From Coriobacteriaceae bacterium AF45-21 (GTDB taxonomy: Bacteria; Actinomycetota; Coriobacteriia; Coriobacteriales; Coriobacteriaceae): 25,649 bases of DNA. The stretch is taken from assembly GCA_027682925.1 (NCBI GenBank), contig JAQCYU010000031.1:1-25649 (forward strand), read 5' to 3'. The stretch's first letter is position 1. Every line of letters starts with the position of its first letter. Below the pieces are notes generated by a model. It saw only the letters and a program-made list of their open reading frames with translations, made no database searches and had not been told where the DNA came from. The position numbers and the translations under genes are program-made. Positions 1 to 6,448 of the stretch are shown here, piece by piece.

Positions 1-1546
1 TGCTGGCGCGAATCTGGGCGCTCGGGCTCGTAAACGCACGCTCGCAGGCACGGCCGCAGGGATGCGGGCAGATGGTGCCGGTAATGAACGGCAGGGCGTT
101 GCGCTCGATGATGATGTTGAGCGCGTCCTCGAAGCGACCTTCGTCAACAGCCGCCAGGTAGGCGGGAATATCCTGCTGGATGGGGCAGCTCGTACGGCAC
201 GGCGTGGTAAAGCAGTCGGAAAGCGGGCTCTTGCCGGCGACCTTGCGATCGGGCAGCGGGCGCAGCGGCTTCTTGTAGAGCGGGTTGGTGAGCGAGTCGG
301 TCTGGATCGCGGTCACGGCCTCGAGCGAGACGCCCTCAAACGGCTTGCCGTCCAGGTCGGTAAACTCGCCGGCCATCTGGCTAAAGCGCTCGTAACCACC
401 GGGCTTGAGCACGTCAGTCGCCAGGGTGACGGGCCAAATGCCGGCGTCATACAGGGCACGGATGTTGTAGACCGTGGCACCGCCGGAGTAGCTGATGCGC
501 AGCTTGCCATCGAACTGCTCGGTAATGCGGCGGGCGGCCTCGATGGTCAGCGAGAACAGCGAACGGCCGGACATGTACATCTCGGTGGAAGGCAGCTCGT
601 TCCTGGTCACGTCGACGGGAAACGTGTTGGTCAGCTTGACGCCGAACTCCAGACCGCGCTCGGCGCACAGGACAATCAGGCGCTCGAACATGGGCACGGC
701 ATCGGCCCACTGCAGATCCTCGCGGAAGTGCGTGTCATCAAAGACGATATAGTCAAAGCCCAGCTCGTTGAGGCGCTGACGTGCAAACTCATAGCCCAGC
801 AGCGTGGGGTTGCACTTGATGTAGGTGTTGAGGCCCTTCTCGGTGATGAGGTAGGTCGCGATGCGCTCGATCTCCGCCGGCGGGCAGCCGTGCAGGGTAG
901 ACTCGGTGATGGAGTTGGAGACGCGCGCCGGGATGGACTCGACAAACGCAGCGTCGACATGCTCAAACTTGTCCAGGTTGGCAAGCGCCCAGGCACGGCA
1001 CTCGTTCCAGACGTCGGAGCCGCTGGCATCCTTCATGCCCTCGATGTAGGCGTCGACCTTGGGGCTCTTAATGCCCTCCAGGTCATAGCCCACCGACATG
1101 TTGAAGACAAAGCCGTCCGGGCTGCCCAGACCGTACTCGCGAGCGATCAGGTGGCAGGCAAACCATGCCTTCACATACTCGGCAAAGGCCTGCGGAACCT
1201 CGAGCTCGGTCGACCATTCGCAGTTGTAGCACTCGTCCTGAGCCACGATGCAGGGCTTGTTGACGCACTTGGAGAGCTCCTCGCCGTCCATAACCTGGAC
1301 GGTCTTGAGCTCAAAGAAGCGAGAACCGGCCACATAAGAGGCCACGATGTTCTGGGCCAGCTGCGTATTGGGACCGGCAGCCGGGCCAAACGGAGTCTCG
1401 ATGCGCTCGTCAAAAATGGGAAGCGCACCCTCCTGGTTGGTCGTGACCATCTTACGCACGCCAAAGATGGCGTCCTGGGTCTTGTGCTCCTCGATGATCC
1501 AGTTCATCAGCTGCGAAAACGGGATCGGCCTCATGATGTCGCTCAT
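1..1546 (-). CDS. ygfK: Putative selenate reductase / dehydrogenase subunit YgfK, N-terminal part (runs off the window)
   Basis: Reading the minus strand from the ATG at 1546 gives an open frame of 515 codons that continues past base 1. The protein begins MSDIMRPIPFSQLMNWI, which I recognise as the start of YgfK. In that family an N-terminal dihydroorotate-dehydrogenase-like barrel precedes an Fe-S domain and a glutamate-synthase-like FAD/NAD domain. The barrel fills roughly residues 1-430. A cysteine cluster follows (near residues 445, 450, 454 and 493, 497, 501), typical of the Fe-S domain II of dihydropyrimidine dehydrogenase and GltD. The C-terminal half lies outside. AGGAG sits 7 bases before the start. 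In E. coli ygfK is next to ssnA and the xanthine dehydrogenase-like genes, and the same ygfK/ssnA pairing is seen here, so a role in purine or related heterocycle catabolism is inferred. The substrate is not known from sequence. Confidence 0.88.
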   Translation of the reverse strand, partial: MSDIMRPIPFSQLMNWIIEEHKTQDAIFGVRKMVTTNQEGALPIFDERIETPFGPAAGPNTQLAQNIVASYVAGSRFFELKTVQVMDGEELSKCVNKPCIVAQDECYNCEWSTELEVPQAFAEYVKAWFACHLIAREYGLGSPDGFVFNMSVGYDLEGIKSPKVDAYIEGMKDASGSDVWNECRAWALANLDKFEHVDAAFVESIPARVSNSITESTLHGCPPAEIERIATYLITEKGLNTYIKCNPTLLGYEFARQRLNELGFDYIVFDDTHFREDLQWADAVPMFERLIVLCAERGLEFGVKLTNTFPVDVTRNELPSTEMYMSGRSLFSLTIEAARRITEQFDGKLRISYSGGATVYNIRALYDAGIWPVTLATDVLKPGGYERFSQMAGEFTDLDGKPFEGVSLEAVTAIQTDSLTNPLYKKPLRPLPDRKVAGKSPLSDCFTTPCRTSCPIQQDIPAYLAAVDEGRFEDALNIIIERNALPFITGTICPHPCGRACERAFTSPSAQIRAS

Positions 1547-1644
1547 AGTGAGCTCCTCTCTGTAACGCCCGGCGAGACCGCGCGGCGGGCGCAAATACGG
1601 TGTAGCGCTAGCACAGCGCCGGCGACCCCGCGGAGGCCGCCTAT

Positions 1645-1680
1645 GCGCGCGTCGGATGCGGCGAAACATCCGACGCGCGC
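1645..1680. repeat. 14-bp perfect inverted repeat in the ssnA-ygfK gap
   Basis: GCGCGCGTCGGATG (1645-1658) is exactly complementary to CATCCGACGCGCGC (1667-1680), with an 8-base loop CGGCGAAA. A weaker stem, CGCCCG/CGGGCG, lies at 1566-1571 and 1586-1591. Neither is followed by a T run on the minus strand. It is therefore more likely an mRNA-processing or stabilising hairpin between ssnA and ygfK, or a dispersed palindrome, than a terminator. The rest of the 1547-1695 gap shows only the ygfK ribosome binding site. Confidence 0.7.
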
Positions 1681-1695
1681 GAATCTACTTGTGAA

Positions 1696-3051
1696 TTAGT
1701 AGGTTCGATCGTTGAGCGTGCTCCAGAGCTTCTTGGACTCGGCCATGGTCCACGCGTTGATCTTGTCCTCATCAATGCCAACGAACTCGCGATCCTTGTA
1801 CAGGACGCGGCCGTTGATGATGGTGGTGCGGCAGTTTTTGCCCATCATGCCAAAGAGCATGTGGCCGTCGATATTCTCCTCGCTCAGCGGCGTAAAGGGC
1901 TTGTAGTCCATGACGATGACATCGGCGGCAGCGCCGGCCTCGAGCACGCCGAGCTTGCGATCGAAGTACTTGCTCGCCATCTTGGCGTTGTTCTCGAACA
2001 GCATGGTCATGGCCTCGCACCAGCCCACGTTGGGCATGGCGGCGTTGTGTCGCTGAATGATCAGGAAGACCTTAAGGCTCTCGAGCATATCGTGGGTGTA
2101 GGCGTCGGTGCCCATGCACACGGGGATGCCGCGGCGGAAGAACTCGAGCACGGGGGCGCAGCCCACGGCGTTGCCCATATTGGATTCGGGGTTGTTGACG
2201 AGCCAGGTACCGGACTCCTTGACGATATCCATCTCGGCGGGCGTCACGTGGATGCAGTGGCCGAGCATGGTGTCGGGACCCAGCAGATTGTGCTGCAGCA
2301 GGCGCTCGACGGGGCTGATGCCACCGCGGTTGAGGCGGGAGTCCCACACGTCATTCATGCCCTCGCACACATGGATGTGGAAGCCGGTCAGGCCGTTGTT
2401 GGCCTCGGCCATCTTATCCATGGTCTCGTCCGACAGCGTAAAGGTGGCGTGACCGCCAAACATGGCGGCAATCATGTGGTTGTCGTTATCGCGACGCTCC
2501 TTGGCGGCCCACTGGGCAAACTCGGCGTTCTCGGCAATGGCCTGGTCGCATTTTTCCTGACCGCGGCGGTCGGAGACCTCGTAGCACAGGCACGAACGCA
2601 TGCCCAGCTCCTGAGCTGCATCCTTAATGGTAAAGAGGCTTCCCGGGATCTCGCAGAAGCTCGCATGGTGATCGAAGATCGTGGTGACGCCATCGCGGAT
2701 GGAGTCCAAAATCGTGGCATAGGCGCTGGCCTTGGTGCCGTCGAGCGTCAGGTTGTCATCGATCTTCCACCACTGCTGCTCAAGATTCTCCAGGAAGTTG
2801 GTGGGGTTGCAGCCCTTAATGGCAAGGCCGCGGGCCAGACCCGAGTAGATGTGGGTGTGGCAGTTGATGAGTCCGGGCATGATGAGGTTGCCCTGGGCGT
2901 CGACGTACTCGGCATCCGGGTACTTGGCCTTGAGCTCGCACTCGGGGCCCACTTCGACGATCGTATCTCCGTCAATGGCGACCGCACCGTTTGGAATAAA
3001 CGGGGTCTGAGCGTTGCGGGTAAAAACGGAACCGTTAGCGACCAGAAGCAT
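1696..3051 (-). CDS. ssnA: Putative amidohydrolase SsnA
   Basis: The 451-residue protein belongs to the metal-dependent amidohydrolase superfamily (cytosine deaminase / chlorohydrolase branch) and resembles SsnA, which is about 440 residues in E. coli. The N-terminal HxH metal site is in NCHTHIYSG (His65, His67). Later metal and active-site motifs are FHIHVCEG, LGHCIHV and MGTDAYTHD. I chose the ATG at 3051 because AGGGAG lies 6 bases upstream; the in-frame ATG at 3069 has no ribosome binding site. The gene lies between an NCS2 permease and ygfK on the same strand. It probably deaminates or hydrolyses a purine-like or other nitrogen heterocycle in the cytoplasm. The family role in purine breakdown is inferred from this clustering and the true substrate is unproven. 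Confidence 0.88.
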   Translation of the reverse strand: MLLVANGSVFTRNAQTPFIPNGAVAIDGDTIVEVGPECELKAKYPDAEYVDAQGNLIMPGLINCHTHIYSGLARGLAIKGCNPTNFLENLEQQWWKIDDNLTLDGTKASAYATILDSIRDGVTTIFDHHASFCEIPGSLFTIKDAAQELGMRSCLCYEVSDRRGQEKCDQAIAENAEFAQWAAKERRDNDNHMIAAMFGGHATFTLSDETMDKMAEANNGLTGFHIHVCEGMNDVWDSRLNRGGISPVERLLQHNLLGPDTMLGHCIHVTPAEMDIVKESGTWLVNNPESNMGNAVGCAPVLEFFRRGIPVCMGTDAYTHDMLESLKVFLIIQRHNAAMPNVGWCEAMTMLFENNAKMASKYFDRKLGVLEAGAAADVIVMDYKPFTPLSEENIDGHMLFGMMGKNCRTTIINGRVLYKDREFVGIDEDKINAWTMAESKKLWSTLNDRTY

Positions 3052-3068
3052 GGATGCTCCCTTCAACA

Positions 3069-3230
3069 TCAGAGGCGGGGTTTGACACCTCTGACATGGC
3101 GGAGTGCGAAGCGCCGGCCTACACCGGAAACGGGCCCTCTCCCGTCAACGCTTCACCAAAGGGACAAACCCTTTGAAGTGCGGCTTGGCGCCGCATGGCG
3201 TCGGCGGACGAGGCGATGCGCCCGCCGACG
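3069..3230. repeat. Run of consecutive inverted repeats between the permease and ssnA
   Basis: The gap 3052-3246 holds no gene but at least five stems. These are TCAGAGG/CCTCTGA (3069-3075, 3088-3094); GAAGCG/CGCTTC (3109-3113 region and 3149-3154) enclosing ACGGG/CCCGT (3130-3134, 3141-3145) and a CCGG pair; CAAAGGG/CCCTTTG (3157-3163, 3169-3175); TGCGGC/GCCGCA (3179-3184, 3190-3195); and CGTCGGCGG/CCGCCGACG (3199-3207, 3222-3230). None has a clear T run on the minus strand. The region may uncouple permease from ssnA expression by processing or attenuation, or may be built from repeat elements. Confidence 0.6.
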
Positions 3231-3246
3231 AATAGCACCGAATTGG

Positions 3247-4641
3247 TTACTTCTTGCTCTCGGGCAAGACCAGATCCACGGCAGCGTCCTTGGCAGCATC
3301 GATGTGTTGAGCCACGACCGGCGTCTGCGGAAGGATCAGGTTAAGGACAATGGCCATGATGGCGGTGGGGGTTACGGCATTGGAACCGATGACGGTGGAC
3401 ACCCAGGCGGGCATACCCTCGCCGGCAAGGCAACCGCTGGCCATCCAGATACCCAGGCCAAAGACGACGGAGGTGCCGACGATGGTGGTAGTGCGCTGCG
3501 TGAGGCCCTCGCGGGTGAACATGCGCACGCCGTTCATGGTGATGGTGCCAAAGACGCCGACGGTCGCGCCGCCGATAACGGGCTGCGGGATAGCGGAAAG
3601 GACGGCAGAGAGCTGCGGGAACAGACCGGCGATGGCAAAGACGGCCGCGATGATCACAAAGACCCACTTGTTGACGACCTTGTTGGAGCAGATGATGCCC
3701 ACGTTCTGGCCAAGGGCGCTGGTGGGAAGACCGCCCAGCAGGCCGCCGACCATAGAGGTGAGGCCCTGGGACACGATAGCGCCGGAGAGCTCGCGCTCGG
3801 TAGGCATACGGTCGATGGAGCCCAGGCAAGCGGCGGAGACGTCACCGATAACCTGGATGGCGACCATGGGGAACACGACGGCGAGGGTAATGCAGACTTC
3901 GGGATCAAACTCGAGCGCGTAGGGCATGAGCTTGGGAAGGGCGAAGACCTGAGCGGTGGCGACGCTGGAGAAGTCGATCATGCCAAAGGGGATCGAAACG
4001 ATCATGCCAACGATCATGCCAAAGAACACGGATCCCAGCTTGAGCGTGCCCTTGCCAAAGTTGGCGAGCGCAAAGACCACGGCGAAGGTGATAAGAGCGA
4101 CGCACCAGGCCTGCGGAGTGCCCCACAGCGGCGTACCCATACCGCCGGCCATATACTTGACGGCCGTGGGATACAGCGAAACGCCGATGGAGAAGATGAC
4201 CGTACCGGTCACGACGGGCGGGAACAGCCACTTGATCTTGCTGTAGGCCAGACCAAAGAGGACCGCGACGGCGCCGCCGACGATCTCGCCGCCCAGCAGC
4301 GCACCAAAGCTAAAGCCCGAGGCACCCATGGCCTGCAGGGCCGGCAGGAACGCGAACGAAACGCCCATGACGATGGGCAGGCCGCCGCCGATGCGACGGA
4401 AGGGAGCGAAGGCCTGAAGGGCCGTATCGATCGCCGAAAGAATGAGCGCGACCTGGATGATGTCGGTGCTCTGCTGGCTATTAAAGCCGTAGACGCCGGC
4501 CATGATGACCGCCGGGGTAATGATGCCGGCAAACGATGCCAGTACGTGCTGAAGGGCACACGGGATCATTTCCTTAACGGGAGGCATGCCTTCGCGAGTG
4601 AACAGGGCTTCAGTGCCGTTCGTAACCGTCTCCTGGGTCAT
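3247..4641 (-). CDS. NCS2 family nucleobase permease (xanthine/uracil/urate type)
   Basis: The 464-residue protein is a polytopic membrane carrier of the nucleobase:cation symporter-2 family, with about 12-14 hydrophobic segments. The family signature is visible as GGLPTSALGQNVGII, and the preceding QVIGDVSAACLGSIDRMP segment matches the substrate-site helix of these carriers. The start at 4641 follows a weak GGTGG site; a longer frame reaches 4728 but has no better start. It probably imports xanthine, urate or a related purine by cation symport. The adjacent ssnA and ygfK, and the divergent regulator, suggest that the imported base is catabolised. Substrate specificity between xanthine, urate and uracil cannot be decided from the sequence. 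Confidence 0.9.
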   Translation of the reverse strand: MTQETVTNGTEALFTREGMPPVKEMIPCALQHVLASFAGIITPAVIMAGVYGFNSQQSTDIIQVALILSAIDTALQAFAPFRRIGGGLPIVMGVSFAFLPALQAMGASGFSFGALLGGEIVGGAVAVLFGLAYSKIKWLFPPVVTGTVIFSIGVSLYPTAVKYMAGGMGTPLWGTPQAWCVALITFAVVFALANFGKGTLKLGSVFFGMIVGMIVSIPFGMIDFSSVATAQVFALPKLMPYALEFDPEVCITLAVVFPMVAIQVIGDVSAACLGSIDRMPTERELSGAIVSQGLTSMVGGLLGGLPTSALGQNVGIICSNKVVNKWVFVIIAAVFAIAGLFPQLSAVLSAIPQPVIGGATVGVFGTITMNGVRMFTREGLTQRTTTIVGTSVVFGLGIWMASGCLAGEGMPAWVSTVIGSNAVTPTAIMAIVLNLILPQTPVVAQHIDAAKDAAVDLVLPESKK

Positions 4642-4728
4642 TTGACCACCAATCCTCGAAATAGTTGTTTTCGCATCTAACGCTCTATTGTGACGCAGTG
4701 CGGGGTTGAGGTTGTGCCTTCGTTGCAT

Positions 4729-4757
4729 ATCGTATTAAAGATGATTCTCATTCTCAA
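4729..4757 (-). promoter_or_regulatory. Candidate permease promoter with an overlapping Fur-like box
   Basis: On the minus strand TTGAGA (4752-4757) and TACGAT (4729-4734) are separated by 17 bases, a plausible sigma70-type promoter about 90 bases before the permease start. The stretch 4737-4755, read on the minus strand as GAGAAT-GAGAAT-CATCTTT, matches the hexamer-repeat Fur consensus at about 14 of 19 positions. It covers the spacer between -35 and -10. The flanking 4740-4870 region is much more AT-rich than the genes. Confidence 0.4.
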
Positions 4758-4851
4758 TAATAATTTTTTGTTATCAGACTATTCTTCAGCTGAGATAATG
4801 CATTTCCGCAGGTCAGGAAAGTGTCTGGTCAAAATAGCATCTAACTTTTCT

Positions 4852-4875
4852 TTTGGTCAACCGTTTACCGCCAAA
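4852..4875. promoter_or_regulatory. Candidate operator upstream of the YheO-type regulator
   Basis: TTTGG (4852-4856) and CCAAA (4871-4875) form an interrupted dyad that also contains GGT...ACC. The word TGGTCAA occurs at 4826 and again at 4854. The position, about 120 bases before the regulator's start in the divergent control region, fits an autoregulatory or shared operator, but no known consensus supports it. Confidence 0.25.
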
Positions 4876-4993
4876 TACCTACCGTTCGTCTGTATTACGC
4901 AATGTACCTGCGGATATACGAGATGATGGGCAGCGTGTTACCATGAGAAAAAATTGTTATGAACATTTCCGATTTCACCCAAAGGAGTTGCCC

Positions 4994-5650
4994 GTGAACG
5001 AGACCGTACGTCGCTTTTTGCCGATGGTCGATTTTCTGGAGCAGATACTCGGCAAAAACAGCGAAATCGTGCTGCACGATTTCTCGGATCCCGACCACGC
5101 CATCGTCGATATTCGCAACGGCATCGTGAGCGGCCGCAAGGTCGGCGGTCCCGCCACCGATCTGGCGCTCAAGATCATGCACGACGCCAAGTATCGCGAC
5201 CTGCCGTTTATTACGGGCTACGAGGGGCGCGGTGCCGGCGGCAAGACGTTGGAGTCAGCGACGTACTTTATCCGCGAGAATGACGAGATCGTCGGTATGC
5301 TCTGCGTCAACACCGACCTCTCGACCGTACGCTCCATCAACGCCATGGCGCAGCAGCTCATGGCGTGCTTCGACGCAGCGCCGACGCGCACGGAGCCCGC
5401 CCCTATCGAGGTCGAAAGCCTTTCGGAGTCCACCCAGGAGCTCATCGACCGCAGCATTGCCGAGTTGCTGAGCGCGCGCGGGCTGGATGTAGCGTCGCTT
5501 GGTCAGAGCGACCGCGTGGACGTCATTCGCCACCTCAACGGCAACGGGGTGTTCATGCTCAAGGGCGCCGTGGCCTGCGCTGCCACCGCGTTGGGCATCT
5601 CGGAGCCCAGCGTGTACCGCTACCTGCAAAAAGTCCGCAAGGAGGGCTAA
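4994..5650 (+). CDS. YheO-type PAS/HTH transcriptional regulator
   Basis: The 218-residue protein begins VNETVRRFLPMVDFLEQILG and carries the YheO-like PAS domain over about residues 1-120 (LHDFSDPDHAIVDIRNG is characteristic). A C-terminal HTH_22-type DNA-binding domain covers about 150-215 and ends with SEPSVYRYLQKVRKE. I chose the GTG at 4994 because AAAGGAG is 6 bases upstream; the earlier in-frame ATG at 4944 has no such site. Members of this family, such as E. coli DauR, are cytoplasmic regulators that respond to small metabolites. Its divergent position opposite the permease-ssnA-ygfK genes suggests that it controls them, possibly sensing a purine or related compound. The effector is unknown. 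Confidence 0.85.
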   Translation: MNETVRRFLPMVDFLEQILGKNSEIVLHDFSDPDHAIVDIRNGIVSGRKVGGPATDLALKIMHDAKYRDLPFITGYEGRGAGGKTLESATYFIRENDEIVGMLCVNTDLSTVRSINAMAQQLMACFDAAPTRTEPAPIEVESLSESTQELIDRSIAELLSARGLDVASLGQSDRVDVIRHLNGNGVFMLKGAVACAATALGISEPSVYRYLQKVRKEG

Positions 5651-5653
5651 ACG

Positions 5654-5689
5654 TGATCCCTTGGGGACGAAGGGAAACGGATCATTTTT
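5654..5689 (+). terminator. Rho-independent terminator with a GGGGAC loop, after the regulator
   Basis: TGATCC (5654-5659) pairs with GGATCA (5679-5684) and is followed by TTTTT. Inside it, CCCTT/AAGGG (5658-5662, 5670-5674) can form an alternative hairpin with loop GGGGACG. The loop core is shared with other intergenic hairpins in this window. Confidence 0.65.
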
Positions 5690-5704
5690 GTCGCATCGCT
5701 TGAC

Positions 5705-5745
5705 AAAAGACCCTGCAGCTCGCACGCGCTGCAGGGTCTTTTTGC
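5705..5745 (+). terminator. Strong bidirectional terminator between the regulator and ridA
   Basis: AAAAGACCCTGCAGC (5705-5719) and GCTGCAGGGTCTTTT (5728-5742) form a 15-bp perfect stem with an 8-base loop. A T run follows on the plus strand and a matching A run precedes it, so it can also serve the convergent ridA transcript. Confidence 0.9.
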
Positions 5746-5772
5746 ATGTCATGTTTAGTTGTTACCAACACC

Positions 5773-6150
5773 TTAGAGAGCGGCGACAACCTCGATCTCG
5801 ACCAGACCGCCAGCCGGAAGGGCGGCAACCTGGAAAGCGCTGCGCGCGGGGAACGGAGCCTCGAACTTGGAGGCGTAAATCTCGTTCACGGCGGCAAAGT
5901 CGGCGATGTCGGCCAGGTAGACCGTGGTCTTGACGACATCGGCAAACGTGGCGCCGGCAGCGGTCAGCAGAGCCTCGACGTTGGCGAGGGACTGCTTGGC
6001 CTGGGCCTCGACACCCTCGGGCAGCTTGCCGGTCGCGGGATCGATGCCCAGCTGGCCGGACAGAAACACCATGTTGCCAGTCTGGATACCGGGGGAATAC
6101 GGGCCGATGGCTGCGGGTGCGTTATCGGAAGACACGACGGTCTTGCTCAT
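5773..6150 (-). CDS. ridA: RidA family 2-iminobutanoate/2-iminopropanoate deaminase
   Basis: The 125-residue protein matches the YjgF/YER057c/UK114 (RidA) family in length and motif content: AIGPYSPGIQTGNMVFLSGQ near the N-terminus and PARSAFQVAALP followed by VEIEVVA at the C-terminus. The conserved arginine that binds the substrate carboxylate is Arg103. RidA hydrolyses reactive enamine/imine intermediates released by PLP enzymes and so protects cytoplasmic enzymes. The ATG at 6150 has AAGGAG 7 bases upstream. The frame stays open to 6303, but the extra N-terminal stretch is not family-like and overlaps the promoter. The gene is monocistronic, flanked by a shared terminator and by its own promoter. 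Confidence 0.93.
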   Translation of the reverse strand: MSKTVVSSDNAPAAIGPYSPGIQTGNMVFLSGQLGIDPATGKLPEGVEAQAKQSLANVEALLTAAGATFADVVKTTVYLADIADFAAVNEIYASKFEAPFPARSAFQVAALPAGGLVEIEVVAAL

Positions 6151-6184
6151 GTTTTTCTCCTTACAAGTAAAAGGGAACGGGAGC

Positions 6185-6266
6185 GCGGCGTTCACACCGG
6201 GAGGCACAGTTCGGTCTGAACACCGCGCTTGATTGGGATAGTACTCAAGGTTTCCGCGCGATGCAA
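6185..6266 (-). promoter_or_regulatory. ridA promoter and 5' leader hairpin
   Basis: On the minus strand TTGCAT (6261-6266) and TACTAT (6238-6243) are spaced by exactly 17 bases, a good sigma70-type promoter. The roughly 80-base leader contains GCGGTGTTCA (6217-6226) facing TGAACGCCGC (6185-6194), which pair with one G-T wobble. The rest of the gap to 6448 must also hold the divergent U32 promoter. A TATACT at 6411-6416 is a possible -10 for it, without a convincing -35. Confidence 0.6.
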
Positions 6267-6448
6267 GATTATTATCACGTTGCGAGAATATTTTATCGCC
6301 CAACGGTTTCCCCGGACCGCTGAACGGTTCTCATGTGGAGCAGCCAGTCCAAGCTGCTGAAGACTTTATCCCGCTTAGAGCACGGGCATCGCCTGCCGCG
6401 ACGGCACCACTATACTTTTGAGTATCTGAGCATTTTGAAAGGCAGGAT

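Noticed and set aside
62..1699. Plus-strand open frame of 545 codons opposite ygfK
   Set aside because: Antisense shadow of the YgfK coding sequence, which reads as a recognisable protein on the minus strand.
1861..4680. Very long plus-strand open frame (939 codons) opposite ssnA and the permease
   Set aside because: It is antisense to two well-recognised genes, low-complexity in Gly/Asp/His, and has no family resemblance; a product of high GC third-position bias.
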